Shown here piece by piece: positions 1 through 7,500 of a stretch of DNA of 64,000 nucleotides. Source of the DNA: Nocardiopsis sp. NRRL B-16309. Its GTDB lineage: Bacteria; Actinomycetota; Actinomycetes; Streptosporangiales; Streptosporangiaceae. Where the stretch lies: NCBI RefSeq assembly GCF_001279585.1, contig NZ_LGEC01000065.1, forward strand, positions 124,001-188,000, read 5' to 3'. The first letter of the stretch is position 1. Every line of letters begins with the position of its first letter. The notes beneath the pieces are model-generated. The model had not been told where the DNA came from, ran no database searches, and saw only the letters and a program-made list of their open reading frames with translations. The position numbers and the translations under genes are program-made.

Positions 1-1488
1 GCGCGCGCGGCGGGGCACGACGCCGAGCAGGTGGTCGACGCGCTGATCAGCTACTCGCGCTTCCCCGTGCCGCACTCGCTGCTGGTGGACATCGCCGAGA
101 CGATGGACCGCTACGGTCGGCTCACGCTGGTGGGCGACCCGGTGCGCGGCCTGGTCCTGGAGTCCACCGACCGCGCGGTGCTGGAGGAGATCGTCCGCGC
201 CCGGAAGCTCAAGGGCATGCTGGGCGAGCGCCTGGACCAGGACTCGGTCGCCGTGCACCCGAGCCAGCGCGGCAACCTCAAGCAGGCGCTGCTGAAGATC
301 GGCTGGCCGGCCGAGGACCTGGCCGGGTACGTCGACGGCGAGGCGCACGCGATCGAGCTCGAACAGGACGGCTGGGAGCTGCGCGGCTACCAGCGGGAGG
401 CCGCGGAGAGCTTCCACGCCGGCGGTTCCGGCGTCGTGGTGCTCCCCTGCGGCGCGGGCAAGACCATCGTGGGCGCCGCGGCGATGGCGATGACCGGCAC
501 GACCACGCTCATCCTGGTGACCAACACGGTCTCCGTGCACCAGTGGAAGTCCGAGCTGCTCAAGCGCACGTCGCTGACCGAGGACGAGATCGGCGAGTAC
601 TCCGGTACCCGCAAGGAGATCCGCCCGGTCACCATCGCGACGTACCAGGTGATGGCGGCGCGCCGGAAGGGCGTGTACACGCACCTGGAGCTGTTCGACG
701 CCCGCGACTGGGGGCTCGTGGTCTACGACGAGGTCCACCTGCTGCCCGCGCCGATCTTCCGGATGACCGCGGACCTGCAGGCGCGCCGCCGCCTCGGGCT
801 GACCGCCACGCTCGTGCGCGAGGACGGGCGGGAGGGCGACGTGTTCTCGCTGATCGGCCCCAAGCGCTACGACGCCCCCTGGAAGGACATGGAGAACCAG
901 GGGTGGATCGCCCCCGCGGACTGCGTCGAGGTCCGGGTGGACCTGTCGGAGTCCGAGCGGCTGGCCTACGCCACCGCCGAGCCGGAGGACCGCTACCGGT
1001 TCTGCGCCTCGTCGGAGACCAAGACGACCGTGGTGCGTGAGCTGGTGGAGCGCCACCCCGGCGAGCAGGTCCTGGTCATCGGGTCCTACATCGACCAGCT
1101 GGACGACCTGGGGGTCTCCCTGGGGGCGCCGGTCATCAAGGGCGAGACGCGCAACAAGGAGCGCGAGCGCCTCTTCGACGCGTTCCGGTCCGGGGAGCTG
1201 CGCACGCTGGTGGTGTCCAAGGTGGCGAACTTCTCGATCGACCTGCCCGAGGCCGGCGTGGCGATCCAGGTGTCGGGCTCGTTCGGCTCGCGCCAGGAGG
1301 AGGCCCAGCGCCTGGGCCGGGTGCTGCGGCCCAAGACCGACGGCCGGGCGGCGCGCTTCTACGCGGTGGTCGCGCGGGACACGTTGGACCAGGAGTACGC
1401 GGCGCACCGGCAGCGGTTCCTGGCCGAGCAGGGGTACGCGTACCGGATCACGGACGCGGGCGACCTGTTGGCGGGCGAGGAGATCTGA
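1..1488 (+). CDS. XPB/Rad25-type DNA repair helicase (5' end outside window)
   Basis: Superfamily 2 DNA helicase of the bacterial XPB family, expected to unwind DNA with ATP during repair. The reading frame is open from base 1 to the TGA at 1486-1488, so the true start lies upstream; bacterial XPB proteins are about 550 residues and roughly 495 are present here. Visible motifs are Walker A (PCGAGKT, near base 450), the DEVH box of motif II (VYDEVHLLPA, near 725), motif III (LGLTATLVRED, near 800) and motif VI (QRLGRVLRP, near 1310). The N-terminal part is the damage-recognition-like region of this family. A GTG at 31 is in frame, but the ten residues before it also fit the family, so I do not take it as the start. 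Family assignment is secure; its role in the cell is inferred. Confidence 0.93.
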   Translation, partial: ARAAGHDAEQVVDALISYSRFPVPHSLLVDIAETMDRYGRLTLVGDPVRGLVLESTDRAVLEEIVRARKLKGMLGERLDQDSVAVHPSQRGNLKQALLKIGWPAEDLAGYVDGEAHAIELEQDGWELRGYQREAAESFHAGGSGVVVLPCGAGKTIVGAAAMAMTGTTTLILVTNTVSVHQWKSELLKRTSLTEDEIGEYSGTRKEIRPVTIATYQVMAARRKGVYTHLELFDARDWGLVVYDEVHLLPAPIFRMTADLQARRRLGLTATLVREDGREGDVFSLIGPKRYDAPWKDMENQGWIAPADCVEVRVDLSESERLAYATAEPEDRYRFCASSETKTTVVRELVERHPGEQVLVIGSYIDQLDDLGVSLGAPVIKGETRNKERERLFDAFRSGELRTLVVSKVANFSIDLPEAGVAIQVSGSFGSRQEEAQRLGRVLRPKTDGRAARFYAVVARDTLDQEYAAHRQRFLAEQGYAYRITDAGDLLAGEEI

Positions 1489-1627
1489 CCGCGGGCCCCG
1501 CTCCGGGTCGTGGCGGGAGGCGGGCGCGGACGGCCGTGTCCGCGACGGCGGTGTGCTCCCGCGGAGGGTCGCGGGTCCGGGGCGCGAGTCGCGGTTCCGG
1601 GGCGCGGTTCCGGGGCGCGGGTCCCGC

Positions 1628-1864
1628 TCAGAGTGAGGGCAGACCGCCCATGACGTAGGTGAACGCGGCGATGCCCCAGGCCACCAGTGAGTAGCTCAGA
1701 GTGCGGGTGCGCAGGATCCGGTCGCCGCGCACGGACGGCGCGGCGAGGGCGGCGACGAGCAGGGCGAGTCCGAGGAGCGCCGGGATGACGGAGGCCAGGG
1801 CGAACAGCTGGGTCTGGGCGGCGCAGTCGGCGTAGCCGGAGGTGCCGGGATCACCACAGAACAC
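1628..1864 (-). CDS. Small two-helix membrane protein, unknown function
   Basis: A 78-residue protein with two hydrophobic segments, roughly residues 22-42 and 57-75, separated by a short basic loop, consistent with a small inner-membrane protein. I chose the GTG at 1864 because a GGGAG ribosome binding site precedes it at normal spacing; the frame stays open further upstream but the extra residues are arginine-rich and look non-coding. Two cysteines lie near the N-terminus. It stands alone, convergent with the helicase and divergent from the R2-like oxidase. I do not recognise the family. Confidence 0.6.
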   Translation of the reverse strand: MFCGDPGTSGYADCAAQTQLFALASVIPALLGLALLVAALAAPSVRGDRILRTRTLSYSLVAWGIAAFTYVMGGLPSL

Positions 1865-2057
1865 GTCGTCTCCCGATCGGATCGTTCGGTGCGGGCGGTA
1901 CTCCCCGACCGTACCGTTTCGGAGCGGCCGGATCGCCGGTGCGGCCGACCGTATCGTCGACGGGTCGGTCCCGGTGCGGTGACGGCCCCGGGCACTCGGG
2001 CGACCCCTGAACCGAACCCGATTCGGATTTTCGTGACGCGCACCACGATCGCCCTTT

Positions 2058-2076
2058 ACACGAAGCCGCTTCGTGT
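2058..2076. promoter_or_regulatory. Perfect 9-1-9 inverted repeat upstream of the R2-like oxidase
   Basis: The sequence ACACGAAGC, one base, then GCTTCGTGT forms a perfect 19-base palindrome ending 38 bases before the R2lox start codon. Its position suits a repressor operator. No regulator gene adjoins it, so the cognate factor is unknown. Confidence 0.55.
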
Positions 2077-2114
2077 CCAATCATGAGGACAGCCACAGCC
2101 CCCAGGAGGCCCCC

Positions 2115-3131
2115 ATGCCCGACCAGTCCGTCGACCAGTCAGCCGACCAGGCCGCCGGCCAGGCCGCCCCCGGAGCCGCGCGCACCGGCTTCCACTCGCT
2201 GCGGGGAGGAGGCCTCAACTGGGACTCGCTCCCGCTGCGCCTGTTCACCAAGGGCAACGCCCGCTTCTGGAACCCCGCGGACATCGACCTGAGCCAGGAC
2301 GCCGAGGACTGGAAGAAGCTCAACGACGAGGCACGGAACCGGATCCTGCGCCTGTGCGCGTTCTTCGTGGCGGGCGAGGAGGCGGTCACCGAGGACATCC
2401 AGCCGTTCCTGCGCGCGATGGCCGCCGAGGGGCGCCTGGGAGACGAGATGTACCTGACCCAGTTCGCGTTCGAGGAGGCCAAGCACGTCCAGGCCTTCCG
2501 CCTGTGGCTGGACGCCCTGGGCGTGCACGACGACCTGCACGGGTTCGTCGACGCCAACACGGGGTACCGCGCGCTCTTCTACGACGAGCTGCCCCGCTCG
2601 TTGGAGGCCCTCCTGCACGATCCCGGTCCGCGCAACCAGGTCCGCGCCTCGGTGACCTACAACCACATCATCGAGGGCTCGCTCGCCCTCACCGGCTACT
2701 ACGCCTGGAACCACATCTGCACCGTGCGCGACATCTTCCCCGGGATGCGCGAGATCGTGCGCAGGATCGGTGACGACGAGCGCCGACACATGGCCTGGGG
2801 CACCTTCACCTGCCGTCGGCACGTCGCGGCCGACGAGGCCAACTGGGAGGTCGTGCGCGAACGGCTGGACGAACTGCTGCCGCACGTGCTGAACACCGTC
2901 GAGGAGGGCGACCAGCCCTCGGACGACCCCGCCACCCAGCGCTACGAGCTGCCGCCCGGTGAGCTGCTGAGGTACGCGGGCGACCGCGCCACCCGCCGCC
3001 TGGGCGCCATCGAGTCGGCGCGGGGCGTGCCGCTGGCCCGCATCGACCTGGACGCCTCACCGGAGGACCTGGAGGAGCGGTTCGGCGAGGAGGACCGCGA
3101 GGCCATGGCCCGGGTGGCTCCGACGAAGTGA
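2115..3131 (+). CDS. R2-like ligand-binding oxidase (R2lox)
   Basis: Ferritin-like di-metal (Mn/Fe) oxidase related to ribonucleotide reductase R2, 338 residues. Two carboxylate/histidine motifs are visible: EEAKH in the first half and DERRH in the second, plus a glutamate in GEEAVTED and another in YNHIIEG. The Tyr-x4-Glu spacing of YNHIIE and the Glu-x2-Val spacing of GEEAV match the residues that form the Val-Tyr ether cross-link in characterised R2lox proteins. That favours R2lox over a true reductase subunit, as does the absence of a class I nrdA nearby. The start at 2115 follows AGGAGG by five bases; an upstream GTG at 2073 lies inside the palindrome and is unlikely. The substrate is not known for this family. 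Confidence 0.85.
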   Translation: MPDQSVDQSADQAAGQAAPGAARTGFHSLRGGGLNWDSLPLRLFTKGNARFWNPADIDLSQDAEDWKKLNDEARNRILRLCAFFVAGEEAVTEDIQPFLRAMAAEGRLGDEMYLTQFAFEEAKHVQAFRLWLDALGVHDDLHGFVDANTGYRALFYDELPRSLEALLHDPGPRNQVRASVTYNHIIEGSLALTGYYAWNHICTVRDIFPGMREIVRRIGDDERRHMAWGTFTCRRHVAADEANWEVVRERLDELLPHVLNTVEEGDQPSDDPATQRYELPPGELLRYAGDRATRRLGAIESARGVPLARIDLDASPEDLEERFGEEDREAMARVAPTK

Positions 3132-3252
3132 CCCCGCGGGCGGGACGGCTCGGCGCACGCCCGGGCTCCGGTTCGGCCCCCACTGGGGTCCGGGGTCGCC
3201 GCCCCCACCATGGGGCCGGGCCGCCGTCGACCGGAGAGCTCGGCCCGGTCCG

Positions 3253-3843
3253 CTACCTGCTGCCCTCGCGCAGGACGAGGTCGATCGCGATCCCCGAGGC
3301 GACGACCAGGGTCCGCAGCGGCTCGGGCAGGGTCGGGTACCGGTGCCGCAGGACGTAGGTGTCGGCGGCCGTGAAGATCTCCCCGAGGTCGGGCACCGAC
3401 CGGTCGACCCGCGCGACCTCGTGCCCGTTGTGGTCGTTGATCGTGAACTCGCGGCCGACGAAGTTGCCCTCGACTGTGCCGAGCCGGCGCTTCCAGGGGT
3501 CCATGAGCGTGAATCCGGCCTTGAAGAACTTGAGGTCCTGCTCGATCGTGCCGACCGGCCGGCCGTCGGGCCAGGCCACCGAGGTGGTCGCGGTCATCCA
3601 GGACCACTGCTTGTCGATCATGAGGCGCGGTCGCCGGTGCATGTCGTTGACGACGACCTTGCGCTGGAACCCCGCCGTGTTGTCGACGAGGTGGCGCAGG
3701 ACGCGCATGCCCGTGTCCAGGTTCGCCTCGTGGACGTGGGCGATCTGCCGCCCGTGCTGGTCGAAGCAGTGGTACTCCGATTCGTCGACCAGGAAGCGCT
3801 TGGGCTGCTTCACGAGGAGGGGGTTGGCGGCGAAGAAGTCCAT
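3253..3843 (-). CDS. LURP-one / scramblase-related beta-barrel protein
   Basis: A 196-residue protein starting MDFFAANPLLVKQ with alternating short beta-strand segments throughout. Features such as ...VDESEYHCFDQHGRQIAHV, the central FFKAGFTLMDPWKRR and late FTINDHNG repeats are typical of the LURP-one-related/phospholipid-scramblase-like (Tubby C-like) fold. The C-terminus carries a hydrophobic helix (TLVVASGIAIDLVL). No catalytic residues are known for bacterial members and the cellular role is unclear. I chose the ATG at 3843 because the sequence before it is low-complexity arginine-rich and not family-like. No strong ribosome binding site precedes it, so initiation may be leaderless. The upstream region to 4107 shows no gene. 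Confidence 0.72.
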   Translation of the reverse strand: MDFFAANPLLVKQPKRFLVDESEYHCFDQHGRQIAHVHEANLDTGMRVLRHLVDNTAGFQRKVVVNDMHRRPRLMIDKQWSWMTATTSVAWPDGRPVGTIEQDLKFFKAGFTLMDPWKRRLGTVEGNFVGREFTINDHNGHEVARVDRSVPDLGEIFTAADTYVLRHRYPTLPEPLRTLVVASGIAIDLVLREGSR

Positions 3844-4107
3844 GACGAGAACTCTAGGACCTGTCCGGAATGTCCCGCGCCGCAGGCCACGGCCACTTGC
3901 GGCCACCGACCTCCCACCGGCCCCAGGCGCCAGGCGGGCCGAGAAGCTCATCGGCCGCACTCATCCGAAACTGTGGCTCGTCGTGGACGAAGCCCTTCTC
4001 CATCGGCGCTACGGGAGTCTGGAATCAACGCGGGATCAGCTGGAATCGGTGGTGGACCTCGTGGTGTGCCCCGGGGTCCTCCTACGTCCCGCGACCGCGG
4101 GTCCCAG

Positions 4108-5178
4108 TCAGTCGTCGTCCTGGCGCCACAGCTCACGGCGGCCGCGCTCGGCCTCCAGGGCGACCCGGCCGAACGGCTCGGTCCGCCACCGGCCGCCGTC
4201 CCCCACGTGGTTGGCGTACAGGACCTCGCCCTCCCGCGACAGCACGTAGAGCGAGTCCACCAGGCGGTGGGTCTCCAGGAACTCGATGGTGTTGGGCACG
4301 CCCAGATAGAAACGGTCGTGCTGGTCCTCCGTGATCCAACGACCGAATCCCTGGTCACGGCACGACCGCAACCGGCGGTCGGCGATCGCGAACCGGCTGT
4401 TGGACGCGTGCGTGGCCACGAAGGCCGCCTCCACCCGGTAACCGGCCTCACGGAAGCCCTCGACCCACTGCGCCGCCCAGTCCGCGCGGCCGAGCGGGTG
4501 GCTGCACACGACGTCCACCCGTCCGGCCCGCACGTGCTCCATCGCCAGCCGGTGCAGGCCCCCGACCTGCACCGCCAGCGAGTGCGAGGCCGCGAGGTCG
4601 TCCTCGCCCATCGCCCACTCGTAGTCCGGGGCCAACCGCAGCAGGTCGTCACCGTCATAGCTCACCGTCCCCTCCGGCAGCACCGGCAGGACCAGGCGCT
4701 GGAGGGTCGACTTCCCCGATCCCGGCTGCCCGCCGAAGAGCAGCAGACGCGGATGCTCGCGCTCGGGTCCGGACAGGCGGTCGCGCAGCGCGAGGTCGAA
4801 CAGGGCGGTCAGCTCGGCCCCCCGCACGGTGCGCCCCGGGTCGGCGGGCGTGGCGCCCTCCGGCGGCCGGACGGGCCACGCGCGCAGCTCGGCGATGGTC
4901 GCGGGCAGCTCGTCGCCGAGCCGGCTCAACCGGCCGGGCGTGAGGTGGGGCAGCATCGCCTCCTCCTCCAGCAGCACCCGGGCCCGCTCGGCCAGTGCCG
5001 GGTCGGTGCCGCTGCGGGACAGGCAGGCTCCGATGGCGGCGCTGTAGAGGTTGTAGACCCTCTCCCGGGCCTCCCGGAGCTCGCGGGTCTGGGGTGGGAT
5101 GCCCCGGCTGGAGCTGTCCGACAGCAGCGGACGTATCCCGGTCAGGGGTGCGTCGGCCGTCTCGTGAGGGGTCGCCAT
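4108..5178 (-). CDS. Zeta-toxin-family kinase
   Basis: A 356-residue protein with a C-terminal zeta-toxin P-loop kinase domain. Walker A reads GGQPGSGKST near residue 170, followed by SYDGDDLLRLAPDYEW, which matches the zeta-family motif containing the presumed catalytic aspartate. Zeta toxins phosphorylate UDP-N-acetylglucosamine or related sugar nucleotides. The roughly 150 residues before the kinase are helical and not recognised. The chosen ATG at 5178 has GGGAAGG upstream; a GTG at 5262 is in frame but lacks a site. No epsilon antitoxin-like small gene is adjacent: the upstream neighbour is a divergent NUDIX gene. It is therefore either an orphan toxin with a fused or distant antitoxin, or a housekeeping kinase of the same fold. 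Confidence 0.75.
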   Translation of the reverse strand: MATPHETADAPLTGIRPLLSDSSSRGIPPQTRELREARERVYNLYSAAIGACLSRSGTDPALAERARVLLEEEAMLPHLTPGRLSRLGDELPATIAELRAWPVRPPEGATPADPGRTVRGAELTALFDLALRDRLSGPEREHPRLLLFGGQPGSGKSTLQRLVLPVLPEGTVSYDGDDLLRLAPDYEWAMGEDDLAASHSLAVQVGGLHRLAMEHVRAGRVDVVCSHPLGRADWAAQWVEGFREAGYRVEAAFVATHASNSRFAIADRRLRSCRDQGFGRWITEDQHDRFYLGVPNTIEFLETHRLVDSLYVLSREGEVLYANHVGDGGRWRTEPFGRVALEAERGRRELWRQDDD

Positions 5179-5303
5179 GCTGGCCGCCTTCCCGGTCCGC
5201 AGGAGCCGGAGTCTCGATTGGTCACCGCCGTTGACACCCCGGATGCTAGTGGCTTCGCTCACGTCCGTCCGGTGATTCGGCCGAGGCGTCCTAGAGTGGC
5301 CAC

Positions 5304-5732
5304 ATGCCGCAGAACTCCGCGCCCGTGGGAAGCCCGCCCGTCATCGACGCACTCGCCTGGGTGCACGTCCACGAGGGCCGCCTGTTGTGCGTGCGCTCCG
5401 AGGGCAAGGACCTGCTCTACGTCCCGGGCGGCAAGCGCGACCCCGGCGAGAGCGACGAGGCGGCGGTCGCTCGCGAGGCCCTGGAGGAGGTCAGCGTGGT
5501 CCTGCGCCCGAGCACCTTCCGGCAGGTCGCGGTGATCGACGAGGTCGCCCACGCCCAGGCGCCCGGCACCCGGGTCCGAATGGCGTGCTACGCCGCCGAG
5601 CACGACGGTGAGATCGCCGCCGACAACGAGATCACCGCGGTCGAGTGGATCGGCTTCGCCGACCGCGACCGCTGTGCCCCCGCCGTGCGCCGCCTCGTGG
5701 AGATCCTGCACGCCGAGGGCACCGTCCGCTGA
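5304..5732 (+). CDS. NUDIX hydrolase
   Basis: A 142-residue single-domain NUDIX protein, expected to hydrolyse a nucleoside diphosphate linked to another moiety. The NUDIX box is GGKRDPGESDEAAVAREALEE (shown without its last residues); Gly, Glu and the REALEE core are present, but the conserved glycine near the end of the box is serine (EEVSV). Catalytic glutamates are intact, so activity is likely. The ATG at 5304 lies 125 bases from the divergent zeta-kinase start, leaving room for a shared promoter region. The substrate cannot be deduced. Confidence 0.85.
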   Translation: MPQNSAPVGSPPVIDALAWVHVHEGRLLCVRSEGKDLLYVPGGKRDPGESDEAAVAREALEEVSVVLRPSTFRQVAVIDEVAHAQAPGTRVRMACYAAEHDGEIAADNEITAVEWIGFADRDRCAPAVRRLVEILHAEGTVR

Positions 5733-5766
5733 CCGCACGCCCCCTCACGGCCTCGGGACACAGGAC

Positions 5767-6381
5767 TCAGGCGGGCCAGGAGTCCGGCCCCGGGAACTTC
5801 GAGGTGTCGATGTCGAGGCCGAAGGGCTCCGGCAGAGTGATCTTCTCCCCGAAGTCCACCGTGGTCGCGTGGTTGTAGCGCCCGTTGCCCGGGAGTTCGT
5901 ACAGGGTGACCGAAGGCCCGTTCTCGTCCCAGGCGTCGACCAGCAGGTAGAGCGGAACGGGTCCGTGCGCGTAGCCCCACAGTTTGGCCTTGCGATCGGT
6001 GTCCTTGCTGCTCCTGGACACGATCTCGACCACCAGCTCCGCCTCGTCCGCCGGGCAGGGAGTCCGCGAGGGGTCGAGGACGACGGACTCGGGCATGACG
6101 ACCAGGTCGGGCATGTACAGCCGCTCGACGCTCGGCACCTGGATGCCCAGGGTCTGATAGGCATCCCAGTCGTCGGGCATGACACGGCCCAGCATCCGGG
6201 CTACCCGGACCGCGATGTAGTTGTGGGGATCAGATGGGGGGGCCACGAGCACGACTCCGTTGCCATCGACGATCTCGGCCCGCCAACCGTCGGGCACGTC
6301 CAGCTGCTGCCAGGTGCGCAGGAAGTAGTCCCATCTCGACAACTCCACCTGGGCAGGGCGTTCAGCCACGGCAAGACTCAT
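5767..6381 (-). CDS. Uma2-family (DUF820) putative endonuclease
   Basis: A 204-residue member of the Uma2/DUF820 family, which has a PD-(D/E)XK restriction-endonuclease-like core. Family landmarks are the RAEIVDG segment near residue 48, the YMPDLVVMPE strand that supplies the metal-binding aspartate, and ELVVEIVSRSSKDTDRKAKLWGY, whose glutamate and lysines complete the site. These proteins are abundant in actinomycetes and cyanobacteria and their biological role is unresolved. The start at 6381 has GGAGG about ten bases upstream; an earlier ATG at 6432 adds a cysteine-rich stretch that does not fit. It is convergent with the preceding NUDIX gene. Confidence 0.83.
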   Translation of the reverse strand: MSLAVAERPAQVELSRWDYFLRTWQQLDVPDGWRAEIVDGNGVVLVAPPSDPHNYIAVRVARMLGRVMPDDWDAYQTLGIQVPSVERLYMPDLVVMPESVVLDPSRTPCPADEAELVVEIVSRSSKDTDRKAKLWGYAHGPVPLYLLVDAWDENGPSVTLYELPGNGRYNHATTVDFGEKITLPEPFGLDIDTSKFPGPDSWPA

Positions 6382-6492
6382 TTCGAGTTGCACCTCCGGA
6401 CAAGGACACCAACGCTCCGTGCACCTTGTCACCCGACACTTCGCAGACTAACTCCCCGTTCCCGCGGGGGCCCGAACGTCCGGGTGCCCGTG

Positions 6493-7359
6493 TCAGGCCG
6501 GATCGGGGACCCTCCCGGTCCAGCGGCCGGTCGTGCGGGCGAGGAGCATCGCGGTCGGCACCCCGAGGACGAACGGCAACAGGAACGCCACCGCCGTGAG
6601 GGTGGCCGCGCCCTGCATCTCCAGATACCGGCCGTTCAAGAGGGCCTGGGCGACCGTCTGGAACACCAGGTGGAAGCCCACGCACGCCCACACGTTGCCC
6701 GTCAGCACCCGCAGGCAGCCCAGCACCACGCCCATCCCCAGGAACAGCGGCAGCCGTTCGGCGAGCACCTCCCAACCACTGCCGATCACCCAGAGCGCGC
6801 TCCCCCACAGCGCGAACAGCACCGCCTGGACCCCCACCGCGAGCCACGCCCCCATGGCGGCGTTCAGGTTCCGGAACAGGTAGCCGCGGAAGATCAGCTC
6901 CTCGGGCAGGGCCTCGAACAGCAGCACCAGGACCGGCAGCAGCAGGAGACCCGCCATCGCCTCCGGCCCCGACGCGGGCGGACCGAGCCCGCTCCATCCC
7001 ATCGCCACGCACAGCGCGATGCCCGCGACGCCCGGCAGCGCCCAGGACGCCGCGCCCACCAGGAAGGGGCGCCAACCCTCGCCCACTCCCGTCAGGCGCA
7101 GCCCGCGCCACGGCCGACGGTCCAGGTGACGGCGGGCCAGCCACACCATGGGCAGCGCCAGGGCGAACGCCGTGAGCGCGTTGACCGTGTGGTTGAGCGG
7201 GGTCACCTCCTCCCCCGGGAAGAACGAGTCCACCCAGCCGACCAGCCGCCAGATCAGGAACGCCGCCGCCGTCACCGCCAGGACGCGCACGGCCAGGGGC
7301 GGCCTGCGCTCGTGCACGCGGACGTCGGTGTCAGGGGGCACGGGGGTGGGGTCGTCCAT
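6493..7359 (-). CDS. CPBP-family intramembrane metalloprotease
   Basis: A 288-residue polytopic membrane protein with about seven hydrophobic segments. The CPBP/Abi motifs are present: motif 1 as PEELIFRGYLFRNL (Glu-Glu plus Arg) and a later histidine in GFHLVFQ, the residues thought to bind metal in Rce1-type prenyl-endopeptidases. The substrate is unknown; actinomycete members are usually of undefined function, and some CPBP proteins serve bacteriocin immunity. The start at 7359 is preceded by GGGAGGA. It is divergent from the ABC exporter, with about 140 bases between the two starts. Confidence 0.85.
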   Translation of the reverse strand: MDDPTPVPPDTDVRVHERRPPLAVRVLAVTAAAFLIWRLVGWVDSFFPGEEVTPLNHTVNALTAFALALPMVWLARRHLDRRPWRGLRLTGVGEGWRPFLVGAASWALPGVAGIALCVAMGWSGLGPPASGPEAMAGLLLLPVLVLLFEALPEELIFRGYLFRNLNAAMGAWLAVGVQAVLFALWGSALWVIGSGWEVLAERLPLFLGMGVVLGCLRVLTGNVWACVGFHLVFQTVAQALLNGRYLEMQGAATLTAVAFLLPFVLGVPTAMLLARTTGRWTGRVPDPA

Positions 7360-7500
7360 GGGATCCAGTGTCCTCCCACCGCTTCGGCCCTCGCATCCGG
7401 TGTGGCCCCGGGTCGCCCCTGAGGCCACCCTGGTAACAGCTCAGGGGCGCGTGGCGGCCGAAAAACCGGTGGCCGTCCGCCGACCCCCTGGCTAGGTTCG

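Noticed and set aside
2115..3131. Class I ribonucleotide reductase beta subunit
   Set aside because: The Tyr-x4-Glu and Glu-x2-Val spacing, the length and the lack of an nrdA partner fit R2lox better.
3343..5535. A 730-codon open frame on the plus strand
   Set aside because: It runs antisense through the LURP-one-like and zeta-kinase genes and into the NUDIX gene. It has no ribosome binding site or family features and is an artefact of high GC.
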